Assembly: GCA_016713725.1 (NCBI GenBank)
Contig: JADJOO010000002.1
Coordinates: forward strand, 62,001-126,000
Direction: 5' to 3'
DNA: 64,000 bases
Origin: Pseudomonadota bacterium
Lineage (GTDB): Bacteria; Pseudomonadota; Gammaproteobacteria; Steroidobacterales; Steroidobacteraceae
The notes beneath the pieces were generated by a model. That model had not been told where the DNA came from and searched no databases. It was given only the letters and a program-made list of their open reading frames with translations. Every line of letters begins with the position of its first letter. Within the stretch, counting starts at the first letter, position 1. Made by a program: the position numbers and the translations under genes. Below are positions 25,411-33,102 of this stretch, in pieces.

Positions 25411-25426
25411 ATTAGAGTTTACTAAT
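25411..25426. promoter_or_regulatory. Perfect ATTAG-N6-CTAAT palindrome between the molybdoenzyme and rhodanese genes
   Basis: Exact inverted repeat with spacer AGTTTA, 23 nt from the minus-strand molybdoenzyme start and 95 nt from the plus-strand rhodanese. Read on the plus strand the right arm continues as CTAATATA, and a further ACTAAC follows. This position would block the promoter of the molybdoenzyme operon. Confidence 0.65.
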
Positions 25427-25454
25427 ATAGACTAACGGTACGTGGCGTTGACTG

Positions 25455-25510
25455 CCTCGGTAGTAACACCTACGTGCGACCGCCTCGGTATTAACACCTA
25501 CGTGCAAGCG
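25455..25510. repeat. Tandem duplication of a 28-bp unit
   Basis: Two adjacent copies (25455-25482 and 25483-25510). They share CCTCGGTA, one mismatch, then TAACACCTACGTGC and differ in the last bases. They lie between the palindrome at 25411 and the ribosome site of the rhodanese gene, so they form most of that gene's leader. Function unknown; each copy contains TACGTG-type half-palindromes. Confidence 0.75.
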
Positions 25511-25521
25511 AGGGAATGGCA

Positions 25522-25860
25522 ATGTCCACTGACTACCTGCTGCTGGGCCTGGTCATTGCCTATTTCGCCTGGCGCATCCTCTCGTCATTTCTCGCGCGAA
25601 GGCGAATCCCCGCGCTGCTGCAGGAAGGGGCCCAGATGGTGGACGTGCGCACGCCAGGCGAGTTCGCCGCCGGACATGCTCCGGGGAGCCTGAACATTCC
25701 CCTGCAGGATCTTGCCGAAGGCGCCAAGGCTCTTGATCCGAACCGATGGGTCATCGTTTGCTGCGCGTCCGGCACTCGCAGTGCATTCGCGCGCCGCAAG
25801 CTCCGCAGCCAGGGCTTCAGTCGCGTACTGAACGCAGGATCCTGGCGCAACCTGCCCTGA
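25522..25860 (+). CDS. Membrane-anchored rhodanese
   Basis: A 112-residue protein: an N-terminal hydrophobic helix (YLLLGLVIAYFAWRILSSFL), then one rhodanese domain with MVDVRTPGEFAAGHAPGSLN and the active loop VCCASGTRSA, where the Cys-x-x-Gly-x-Arg-Ser pattern is complete. It can therefore carry a persulfide. ATG 25522 is preferred to ATG 25516, because the AGGGA ribosome site touches the latter but is 6 nt from the former. It opens a group with a cysteine desulfurase and DsrE-like gene, which are on the other strand. Confidence 0.9.
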   Translation: MSTDYLLLGLVIAYFAWRILSSFLARRRIPALLQEGAQMVDVRTPGEFAAGHAPGSLNIPLQDLAEGAKALDPNRWVIVCCASGTRSAFARRKLRSQGFSRVLNAGSWRNLP

Positions 25861-25914
25861 CGGCTTGGCGGGGACCGCCTGGCGACGGGCTGGACACGGC
25901 GGATGTCCCCGGAT

Positions 25915-27054
25915 TCAAGTGCTCGACGCGCTACGCCAGGATCGAACAAGCGCGTTGGCCGTCACCGCGATGTCGGCAGCGGTCGTCCCTCGACCGAGCG
26001 TGAGTCGAATCGAACCGACCGCGTCCTCTGGCGCGATGCCCATCGCGAGAATGACGGCAGAAGCGCTTTCTCCCCCGGCGTGGCAGGCCGAGCCAGTGGA
26101 GGCGGCGATTTCCGGGGCGCCTTCCAGGAGGGTGTTGCCGGAGACGCGAGGAAATCGCACGTTCAGCGTGTTCGGGAGCCGCAGCGTGCGGTGACCATTG
26201 AGCATGACACCAGGCACCGCCGACTCGAGCCGCCGCCAGAGATCGTCCCGCAGGGCGGCCACGCGCACAGCGACGGCATCCATGTCGCTGCCCGCGATCT
26301 CGCACGCCATGCCGAGCCCGACGATCGCGGCCACGTTCTCCGTACCCGACCGCAGACCTCGCTCATGGCCTGCGCCGAGCACGAAGGGGACCATCGGCGT
26401 GCCGCGCCTGACGTAGAGCGCCCCGACGCCCTTCGGCGCGTAGAGCTTGTGGCCGGCGACGGATAACAGGTCCACGCCCAGCTCGCGCACCTTGAGCGCA
26501 ACCTTGCCCGCCGACTGTGCGGCGTCCGTGTGCAGGATTGCGCCGACTGCGTGGGCCAGCACGGCGCAGTCGGCGATGGGCTGCAGTACTCCGGTTTCAT
26601 TGTTCGAATGCATCACTGTGACCAGGGCGGTAGCAGTATCGATGGCTGCACGTGCCTCCTCGACGCGCGCCCGGCCGTCGACATCCACCCCGATGCGCGT
26701 CAAGCGCATTCCATGCTGTTCCAGCCACTCACAGGGCCGCTCCGTCGCCGGGTGCTCGATCCCTGTCGTAACGACGTGTCGTCGATCGTCGCTGGCTTCG
26801 ACCACGCCACGGATCGCGAAGTTGTTGGCCTCGGTGCCTCCAGAGGTGAAGATCACCTCTTCTTCGTTGCACCCCAGCAGCACCGCCACCTGACCCCGCG
26901 CCCGTGCAACGGCATCGTGCGCGCGCCGGCCGTAGACATGGCCGCTCGACGGATTCCCGAAGTGCTCCCTCAAGTACGGGAGCATCGCGTCCACCACCTC
27001 GGGAAGTATCGGTGTAGTAGCGTTGTGGTCGAGGTAAATGGGCATCTCTGCCAT
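25915..27054 (-). CDS. Cysteine desulfurase (NifS/IscS family)
   Basis: A 379-residue PLP enzyme. Hallmarks: YLDHNATTP at the N-terminus, TSGGTEANNFAIRG, HSNNETGVLQP, SVAGHKLYAPKGVG with the PLP lysine, and the catalytic Cys loop GSACHAGGESAS. It releases sulfur from cysteine as an enzyme persulfide. It is not in an isc or suf operon; its neighbours are rhodanese, DsrE-like and ArsR-rhodanese genes. It may feed sulfur into the carrier network or into lipoate assembly rather than general FeS synthesis, but that is inference from context. Confidence 0.92.
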   Translation of the reverse strand: MAEMPIYLDHNATTPILPEVVDAMLPYLREHFGNPSSGHVYGRRAHDAVARARGQVAVLLGCNEEEVIFTSGGTEANNFAIRGVVEASDDRRHVVTTGIEHPATERPCEWLEQHGMRLTRIGVDVDGRARVEEARAAIDTATALVTVMHSNNETGVLQPIADCAVLAHAVGAILHTDAAQSAGKVALKVRELGVDLLSVAGHKLYAPKGVGALYVRRGTPMVPFVLGAGHERGLRSGTENVAAIVGLGMACEIAGSDMDAVAVRVAALRDDLWRRLESAVPGVMLNGHRTLRLPNTLNVRFPRVSGNTLLEGAPEIAASTGSACHAGGESASAVILAMGIAPEDAVGSIRLTLGRGTTAADIAVTANALVRSWRSASST

Positions 27055-27091
27055 TGCATGAATCCCTTGGTCCGCTGGCAGCAACCGGCGG

Positions 27092-27448
27092 TCAGAAAAC
27101 CAGCGCTTTGTCCGCCCAGGCCGTCCAGTCCGTGAGCTGGCTGAGCGTTCCCCGCTTCGTTCCTGCCGCAAGCTCGCCATCGGCCATGCCGCGCGCATCC
27201 ATGCAGGTGCCGCAGCCCCCGACCTCGACACCATGGCGCGTCGCGGGACCCTGCAGCATCAGCTCGACGTTGTAGTAACCCTGCGGCACTTTCTGGTTCG
27301 CCTTCGCACAGCTTGCCGCGTCCCCCATCAGGAAGATCTTCACTTCCTCGTCGGGTCGACGCGCGAGTGCGCCGGCGAGCCGCAGCGCGTTGTAGCTGCG
27401 TTCCGTGCCATACGGCGGGTCGTTCAGGATAAAGAGGGTCTTTGCCAT
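27092..27448 (-). CDS. DsrE/YchN-like sulfur-relay protein
   Basis: A 118-residue DsrE-superfamily protein. KTLFILNDPPYGTERSYNALRLA is the family N-terminus; MGDAASCAKANQ holds one Cys and GGCGTCMDARGM two more, the latter corresponding to the active Cys of DsrE-like proteins. It lies 37 nt from the cysteine desulfurase on the same strand and probably forms an operon with it. A third DsrE-type protein in the window, distinct from DsrE2 and DsrE3A. Confidence 0.87.
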   Translation of the reverse strand: MAKTLFILNDPPYGTERSYNALRLAGALARRPDEEVKIFLMGDAASCAKANQKVPQGYYNVELMLQGPATRHGVEVGGCGTCMDARGMADGELAAGTKRGTLSQLTDWTAWADKALVF

Positions 27449-27469
27449 GGATCAAGCTCCTTGAGCGGC

Positions 27470-27770
27470 CCGCCACCACCCGCCCCCCCCCCCAGGGACC
27501 CCCCGGAGGAAACCCCGGGAACCCAGCCCCCGGGCGGCGGGGCCCCGCGCCCCCCCCCCCCCCCCCCCCCCCCCCCGCCCGGCCGGCCCCCCGCCCGCCG
27601 GGCGGCCGCGCCCGCCCCGCCCGGCGGGAGGGGGGCCGGGCCCCCCCCCCCCGGCCCCCCCCGCGGGCCCCCCCCGCCCCCCGCCCCGACGGGGACCCGC
27701 CCCCGCCCCCCCCCCGCGCGCGCGCCGCCCCCCGCGCCCGGCCGGCGGCCCCCCGTCGCTGGCGCGCGGT
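27470..27770. other. Near-pure G/C low-complexity block, probable sequence artefact
   Basis: About 300 bases made almost only of C and G, with a run of 27 consecutive C (27550-27576) and many C runs of 6-12. It replaces the expected 3' end of the MFS transporter gene and the gap before the DsrE-like gene. No biological element I know has this composition. It remains open in several frames only because stop codons need A and T. I treat it as a failed or badly polished assembly join. Confidence 0.85.
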
Positions 27771-27771
27771 G

Positions 27772-28992
27772 CAGTGTCTCGGCCATGCGCAGCGCCACCA
27801 CCAGGCCGGAGACGAACGTGAGCGCGGCGACGACCCACATCGCGGCCGGCAGCCCGAATGCATCGGCGGTGATGCCAGCGAGCAGTGCGCCCACTGCGTA
27901 GCCGAGGTCGCGCCAGAGCCGATACACGCCGACCGACGATGCCCGCCACGAGGGATGGGCAACGTCACCGATCGCCGCAAGCAGCGTCGGATAGACCATC
28001 GCTGTGCCGACGCCGAGCAGCGCGGCTCCGGTGGCGAAGCCGGCAAAACCGTCCGCCAGCACCACGACCCCGATGCCTGCGGCCTGAACCCACATTCCCA
28101 CGGCGATGAGCCACTTCCGCCCGACCCGGTCGGACCACGCACCCGTGAAGAGCTGCATGACGCCCCAGGTCGCCGGGTAGATCGCTGCAAGCGCGCCGAC
28201 CTGCTCGAGGTTCATCCGGGCGGCAAGGAATACGAGCGGAAACAAACCCCAGGCCATGCCGTCGTTGAGATTGTTGACGAGACCCGCCTGGCTGACGCTC
28301 GACAGATTTCGATCGGTGAACGTCGCGCGCCGGAAAATCTCGCGCTGGGTGGGCATCGAGTCCTGCGCCAACTCGCCGTGCAGCTTCGACTCTGCCGCGA
28401 CGTGATGCTTTGTCTCGCGCACCAACAGCGCCGAAAGGAACAAGCCAGCTGCCACGAAACCTATCCCGAGATAGAACGGCTCCGGACGCAGCCCGTAGCG
28501 CGCAGCGATGAAGCCCGTTGCAAGTGCGCTGCCGGCGACCGCAAAGTAACCTGCGAACTCGTTCAGCCCCATCGCGAGGCCGCGATTCTTCGCCCCGGCA
28601 AGATCGATCTTCATGATGACCGTGGTCGACCAGGTGAGCCCCTGGCTCACGCCGAGCAGTGCGTTGGCGGCGAGAACCCACGACCACGTCGGCGCCCACA
28701 TCAGCAGGAACGGCACCGGCGCCGCGACGATCCAGCCGGCCACCAGCACGTGCTTGCGACCGAATCGGTCCGACAGACGTCCTGCGAGGTAGTTCGTCAG
28801 CGCCTTGGTGATGCCGAACACGACGATGAACGAAAGCACCGCCGTCCTGGCCGCGAGATGAAACTCCTGCTCGGCGATCGGCGGCAGGATGGATCGTTCC
28901 ATTCCCACCATCGCGCCGACGAAGGCATTGACGACGACGAGCAGCGAGAACTGCGCCAGGTTTTCGCGCAAGCCGAGTCGCACGGCGGTCAC
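27772..28992 (-). CDS. MFS transporter (3' end lost in the GC block)
   Basis: About 407 residues of a 12-helix major-facilitator protein are readable. The signature loop GRLSDRFGRKHVLVAGW lies between helices 2 and 3, and the matching loop TGAWSDRVGRKWL in the second half. The last recognisable residues are RMAETLHRAPATGG; beyond that the sequence dissolves in the GC block, so the true stop is unknown. The GTG start at 28992 overlaps the stop of the ArsR-rhodanese gene by 4 nt, so they are translationally coupled. Substrate unknown; the operon suggests a sulfur compound or thiol-linked stress. Confidence 0.85.
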
Positions 28993-29699
28993 GGGCGTGG
29001 CCTCGATCGATCGCCCTTGCGTGACTCGGCTGCGGCGGTCTCGATGCGCCAGCCGCGCGCGCGCCACTCGAGCACGCCCTGTTCAAGGCGCTGGGCCTTG
29101 AAGCCCTTGTTACGCAGCAACGCCACTGCTTCCACGGCCATGACGCAGTGCGGACCGCGGCAGTACGCGACGACCTCGCGCCCCTTCGGCAACTCTTCGA
29201 GCTTGGCGCGCAGGTCGGCCACGGGAACGGATAGTGCGCCCGGGAGGTGTCCCGCGCGGTACTCCTCGACCGGCCGGACGTCGAGAACCGTGACCTCGCC
29301 GCTGCGCACGCGACGCAGCAGTTCGTCGCCGTCGACCGACTCCGGCGCCCTACACTGCTCGAAGAACGCACTTGCAGCCTTGTTGATTTCCGCGATTCGA
29401 GACTCGGCCAGGCTGCGCAACGAAAGGTAGAAACGGCCGACCTCCTCGTCCGCCAGTCGATACTCGACGTAGAGACCCTTCTTCTCGGCGTCGACGAGGC
29501 CCGCCGCCCGCAGGATCTGCAGGTGCCGCGAAGCATTGGCGACTGAGACGCCGGCCTGCCCGGCAAGGACTTCGACGGTGCGGGGGCTCTGGCACAGCAG
29601 ATCGAGCAGCTCGAGTCGCTTGGGCGCGGCGACGGCCTTGCCGAGCCTCGCGATGTGGCCGTAGACACTGTCCTTGAAGCGACGCGGATCCCGACGCAT
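28989..29699 (-). CDS. ArsR-type regulator fused to a rhodanese domain
   Basis: A 236-residue two-domain protein. Residues 1-105: a winged helix of ArsR type (KRLELLDLLCQSPRTVEVLA, then VSVANASRHLQILRAAGLV). Residues 130-225: rhodanese (VTVLDVRPVEEYRAGHLPGA and the active loop AYCRGPHCVMA with two Cys). Such fusions sense reactive sulfur by persulfidation and regulate sulfur-detoxification genes. It heads the operon with the MFS transporter and has a palindromic element directly before its start. A divergent gene for a periplasmic SCP2-like protein shares the upstream region. Confidence 0.92.
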   Translation of the reverse strand: MRRDPRRFKDSVYGHIARLGKAVAAPKRLELLDLLCQSPRTVEVLAGQAGVSVANASRHLQILRAAGLVDAEKKGLYVEYRLADEEVGRFYLSLRSLAESRIAEINKAASAFFEQCRAPESVDGDELLRRVRSGEVTVLDVRPVEEYRAGHLPGALSVPVADLRAKLEELPKGREVVAYCRGPHCVMAVEAVALLRNKGFKAQRLEQGVLEWRARGWRIETAAAESRKGDRSRPRP

Positions 29700-29721
29700 T
29701 GATCAAGTATTCTCGATTATG

Positions 29722-29735
29722 CTTGATTATTCAAG
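29722..29735. promoter_or_regulatory. Palindrome CTTGATTATTCAAG before the ArsR-rhodanese gene
   Basis: Arms CTTGA and TCAAG around TTAT, 23 nt upstream of the start codon, in an unusually AT-rich stretch (29700-29735) containing further partial copies (GATCAAG, CGATTATGC). ArsR-type proteins usually bind such short palindromes and repress themselves. A looser ATTAG-N6-TTCAT element lies at 29784-29799, nearer the divergent gene. Confidence 0.5.
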
Positions 29736-29862
29736 CCGACGGGCCGGGACAGCGACGGGCCGCCGGACGCGACCTGCCGACATATTAGGAAGTATTCATT
29801 TATTTCTGCGGGCGTGCTACACAGGAGGACAGGTCCATCCGCATTCCCCGAGGAATCCAGCC

Positions 29863-30426
29863 ATGACGCGCAACGCCCAATCGACTTCGCCCTGCTTTCC
29901 CCGCCGATCGCCATCGGTGACGGTCGCCCTGGGCCTGGTTTTCACCGCGTCGCTCGTCGGGTCCGTCGTGCAGTCCGCCGAGCCCGCCGTCATGTCGGGC
30001 GAATGGGGGGCCGCCGCCTGCGCCGCATGGAATGCGGACCCGGTCCTGACCAGGGACCTCGTCGACAGCGGCTGGATCAAGAACGACAAGGGGCGCGGTT
30101 TCAAAGTGCTGCAGGTCTACCGCTCCGACTGTGACGACAAACCGACGATGGAATTGCGTGTGGCGTTGCAGGACGGCAAGGCGCAATGCGTCTATGGCGG
30201 GCCCGTGCAGACGCAACAACTCGATCGCGGCGCGGACTACGTCATGCACGCCACCAGCAAGCGGTGGCAGGAAATGGGCGCTGGTGAGTACGGCGCAATG
30301 AAGGCGATGATGCTCGGACGCCTTTCGTTCAGCGGCCCATACGGCGAGGCAATGGGAAACATGGGTCCGTTCGGCAATTTCCTGCTGCTCGCGGGCAAGG
30401 TGCCGGGCGACGCCAGTTGTCCCTGA
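29863..30426 (+). CDS. Exported SCP2-like (sterol-carrier-fold) protein
   Basis: A 187-residue protein with an N-terminal signal (hydrophobic SVTVALGLVFTASLVGSVVQ, then SAEPA). The mature part looks like the SCP2 lipid-binding fold: KPTMELRVALQDGKAQCVYGG, ADYVMHATSKRWQEM, MKAMMLGRLSFSGPYGEAM and FGNFLLLAG. SCP2 domains are normally cytoplasmic, so the export signal is unusual. The start at 29863 follows GAGGAA at a good distance. It is divergent from the ArsR-rhodanese gene. It may bind a hydrophobic molecule, perhaps a sulfur-containing lipid or polysulfur, in the periplasm; this is inference. Confidence 0.7.
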   Translation: MTRNAQSTSPCFPRRSPSVTVALGLVFTASLVGSVVQSAEPAVMSGEWGAAACAAWNADPVLTRDLVDSGWIKNDKGRGFKVLQVYRSDCDDKPTMELRVALQDGKAQCVYGGPVQTQQLDRGADYVMHATSKRWQEMGAGEYGAMKAMMLGRLSFSGPYGEAMGNMGPFGNFLLLAGKVPGDASCP

Positions 30427-30537
30427 CGGGAGCCCCACCAGCAGCACGTCCTCCCGCGTTCAGGACTTGCGGCGCCCGGAGCGGACACGTCCCCCGGCTC
30501 AGGCCCAAAGGCGTGGCCGCAGCTCCGGTAGGCCGGC

Positions 30538-30789
30538 TCAGGCCGGCTTGCCAGTCTCGAGGTCAGCCAGGCGCTGTTCCAGGGCTGCGAGCTTCTCGCG
30601 CGTCCGACGCAACACCGCGCTCTGCACGTCGAATTCCTCGCGGGTCACGAGATCGAGCCGGGCCAGCTGCGACTGCAGCACGCCCTTGAAGTTCTGCTCG
30701 AGGTCGCGCCGCAGGGCGCTCACGTTCTCGGGCACGGCACCGGCGAGGCGGCGGGCAAGGTCATCGATCATGCGGGGGTCGAAAGCCAT
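30538..30789 (-). CDS. ubiK: UbiK (YqiC/BMFP), accessory factor for ubiquinone synthesis
   Basis: An 83-residue protein of the membrane-fusogenic BMFP family: MAFDPRMIDDLARRLAGAVP, then a Leu-rich coiled coil (REKLAALEQRLADLETG) at the C-terminus. UbiK binds UbiJ and lipids and helps aerobic ubiquinone synthesis. Its partner gene ubiJ is at 49927. The start at 30789 removes an upstream frame with no similarity. Confidence 0.9.
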   Translation of the reverse strand: MAFDPRMIDDLARRLAGAVPENVSALRRDLEQNFKGVLQSQLARLDLVTREEFDVQSAVLRRTREKLAALEQRLADLETGKPA

Positions 30790-30956
30790 GGTGACCGTGG
30801 AGTGCGTGGACGACGCTCGTAGTGTAGCGGTCGGCGCGGGCCCCGGCAGGTAGCCGGCGGCGTGATTCGGTGCACGGCACCTGGCCAGCGCTCCATCGTG
30901 GTGCACCGCGTCAGGCCCGGCGATCAAAATCCGCGGTCACAGCGAGTCGCGGTCCG

Positions 30957-30972
30957 TGGCACGCTTCCTGCA
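30957..30972 (+). promoter_or_regulatory. Sigma-54 promoter of glnK-amtB
   Basis: TGGCACGCTTCCTGCA matches the -24/-12 consensus, with GG and GC separated by exactly ten bases. It lies 53 nt before the glnK start. This predicts NtrC-dependent expression under nitrogen limitation, as is usual for glnK-amtB. No clear NtrC site pair was identified by eye. Confidence 0.75.
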
Positions 30973-31024
30973 TTGAGGGTCTCCGACGTTCACGCGCGAT
31001 TCAAGTCGCCCCGGGAGACCCTCG

Positions 31025-31363
31025 ATGAAGCTCATCACCGCCGTCATCAAGCCTTTCAAGCTCGATGAAGTGCGTCAGGCGATTGCCGACATCGGCGTTC
31101 AGGGCGTCACCGTGACCGAGGTCCAGGGCTTCGGCCGGCAACGCGGCCACACCGAGCTCTATCGCGGCGCGGAGTACCGCGTCGACTTCCTGCCCAAGAC
31201 CAAGATCGAGATCGCCGTCGACGACACGATCGTCGAGCAGGTCATCGAGGCCATCACCAACGTCGCCCGCACCGGCAAGATCGGTGACGGCAAGATCTTC
31301 GTGACCCAGCTCACCCAGGCCGTGCGCATCCGCACGGGCGAAGCCGGCGCCGATGCCGTCTAG
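31025..31363 (+). CDS. glnK: PII nitrogen-regulatory protein GlnK
   Basis: A 112-residue PII protein, full length. KLITAVIKPFKLDEVRQAI at the N-terminus, the T-loop with the uridylylation tyrosine (RGAEYRVDFLPK), and the B/C loops (TNVARTGKIGDGKIFV) are present. GlnK reports nitrogen status by binding 2-oxoglutarate and ATP/ADP and blocks AmtB when nitrogen is plentiful. It precedes amtB by 65 nt. Confidence 0.97.
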   Translation: MKLITAVIKPFKLDEVRQAIADIGVQGVTVTEVQGFGRQRGHTELYRGAEYRVDFLPKTKIEIAVDDTIVEQVIEAITNVARTGKIGDGKIFVTQLTQAVRIRTGEAGADAV

Positions 31364-31428
31364 GGACGCCACTCCACTCCATCACCACACGCGACCTGCA
31401 GCAAAGACTCATCGACAGGAGAACACCA

Positions 31429-32832
31429 GTGAAGACCTTGACCGCCGCGCCAAGCCGCCCGTGGGCCGCCGCGCTAGCATTGGGCGCCATGCTTGCGCCC
31501 GCCCTGGGGCTGGCCCAGGACACACCCGTGCCCGACAAGGGCGACACGGCCTGGATGATGACCTCGACCGTGCTGGTGATCCTGATGACGATCCCCGGCC
31601 TCGCGCTCTTCTATGCGGGCATGGTCCGCTCGAAGAATGTCCTGTCGCTGTTGATGCAGGTCTTCATGACCTTCTGCTTGATTTCGCTGCTCTGGGCGAT
31701 TTACGGCTACAGCCTCGCCTTCACCAACGGCAACGACTTCATCGGTGGTTTCGACCGGTTGTTCCTGCAGGGCATGGACTCCAGTTCGCTGGCGGCGACC
31801 TTCAGCAAGGGCGTCTACCTCCCCGAATTCACCTGGTTCATCTTCCAGCTCACCTTCGCGGCCATCACGCCCTGCCTCATCGTCGGCGCGTTCGCCGAGC
31901 GCATCAAGTTCAGCGCCGTACTGCTGTTCGTGACGCTCTGGTTCACGTTCGCGTACCTGCCGATGGCGCACATGGTCTGGTGGTGGGCCGGCCCCGATGC
32001 ATACACCGACGCGGCGGCCGGTGCGGCAGCGGGCGAAACGGCAGGCTTCCTGTTCCAGAAGGGTGCGCTCGACTTCGCCGGCGGCACCGTCGTTCACATC
32101 AACGCCGGCATCGCGGGGTTGGTCGGCGCATTGATGCTCGGCAAGCGCATCGGCTACGGCACGGCCGCCATGCCCCCGCACAACGTGCCGATGGTGATGA
32201 TCGGCGCCTCGCTGCTGTGGGTCGGCTGGTTCGGCTTCAACGTGGGCTCGGGCCTCGAAGCGAACGGCTTCACCAGCATGGTGTTCGCCAACACGATCCT
32301 CGCCACCGCCGCCGCGGCGCTGGCCTGGTCATTCGCTGAATGGGTGCACCGCGGCACGCCGACGATGCTCGGTGCCGCTTCGGGTGCGGTCGCTGGCCTC
32401 GTCGCGATCACCCCGGCCTGCGGCTGGGTCGGCCCGATGGGTTCGATCGCGATCGGCATCATCGCGGGCCTGCTCTGCCTGCTGGCCGTGGTCGGCCTCA
32501 AGTCGAAGCTCGGCTACGACGATTCGCTCGACGTGTTCGGCGTGCACTGCATCGGCGGCATCGTGGGCGCATTGCTGACCGCCGTGTTCTGTGATCCGGC
32601 CCTCGGCGGCACGGGCGTGTACGACTACGTCGCCGACGCTGTCGCGCCGTACGACATGGCCGCGCAGTTCAAGGCGCAGCTCTGGGGCGTGCTGACGGCC
32701 CTGGTGTGGTCGGGCGTGGTCGCCGCGATCGCCTTCAAGCTGATCGACCTGACGATCGGGCTGCGCGTTCCGGAGGAAGCCGAGCGCGAAGGCCTCGATA
32801 CCGTGTCGCACGGCGAGCGCGCATACAACTGA
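31429..32832 (+). CDS. amtB: Ammonium transporter AmtB
   Basis: A 467-residue channel with a cleavable signal peptide (WAAALALGAMLAPALGLAQD) and eleven hydrophobic helices. Family blocks: FYAGMVRSKNVLSLLMQ, the pore histidine in DFAGGTVVHINAGIAGL, SLLWVGWFGFNVGSG, and the second pore histidine in DVFGVHCIGGIVGAL. It starts with GTG at 31429, after AGGAG. The trimeric channel brings in ammonia and is gated by GlnK encoded upstream. Confidence 0.96.
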   Translation: MKTLTAAPSRPWAAALALGAMLAPALGLAQDTPVPDKGDTAWMMTSTVLVILMTIPGLALFYAGMVRSKNVLSLLMQVFMTFCLISLLWAIYGYSLAFTNGNDFIGGFDRLFLQGMDSSSLAATFSKGVYLPEFTWFIFQLTFAAITPCLIVGAFAERIKFSAVLLFVTLWFTFAYLPMAHMVWWWAGPDAYTDAAAGAAAGETAGFLFQKGALDFAGGTVVHINAGIAGLVGALMLGKRIGYGTAAMPPHNVPMVMIGASLLWVGWFGFNVGSGLEANGFTSMVFANTILATAAAALAWSFAEWVHRGTPTMLGAASGAVAGLVAITPACGWVGPMGSIAIGIIAGLLCLLAVVGLKSKLGYDDSLDVFGVHCIGGIVGALLTAVFCDPALGGTGVYDYVADAVAPYDMAAQFKAQLWGVLTALVWSGVVAAIAFKLIDLTIGLRVPEEAEREGLDTVSHGERAYN

Positions 32833-32885
32833 GTGTGTCTGTGGAAGGCGGCCGGTTCCTGGTCCGGTCGCCTTCTCCCCCGCTT

Positions 32886-32913
32886 GCGGGCGCTCCGGCG
32901 CCCGCTTTTTTTT
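32886..32913 (+). terminator. Rho-independent terminator after amtB
   Basis: A perfect 8-bp GC stem (GCGGGCGC with GCGCCCGC), a 4-base loop and eight T. It lies 53 nt after the amtB stop and closes the glnK-amtB operon. Confidence 0.92.
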
Positions 32914-32989
32914 GCGCTAAATACTTGAACTGGGTCAGGTTTCCAGCCTCCGAGGTGCACTCCAAGGGGCGGGGCTGCTGCTAGACTTC

Positions 32990-33088
32990 AAGGGGCCAGG
33001 GGATAGGGGTTAGGGGTTAGTCGGAAGGTTGCTGCGCGACCGCTCCCGGATCGACTAACCCCCAACCCCAAACCCCTAGCCCCTTCTC
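32990..33088. repeat. Inverted pair of CCCCTAA-type tracts
   Basis: Left arm: GGGGTTAGGGGTTAGTCGGA (33005-33024). Right arm, inverted: CGACTAACCCCCAACCCC and further CCCC units (about 33052-33080). The two enclose about 25 unrelated bases and can fold into a hairpin. The same tract family recurs at 46557, 47128-47311 and 50581, and always ends near a start codon. Confidence 0.75.
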
Positions 33089-33102
33089 CACCGGAGTGCG
33101 CC

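Noticed and set aside
27424..29430. Open frames of about 550 and 660 residues on both strands that run through the GC block
   Set aside because: They stay open only because the block lacks A and T. The proline/glycine-rich translations are not a real protein; only the MFS part is kept.
29784..29799. ATTAG-N6-TTCAT as a seventh member of the operator set
   Set aside because: Only three of five right-arm positions match, and the adjacent regulator is a different ArsR protein. It was left out of the regulon and mentioned only as a loose match.
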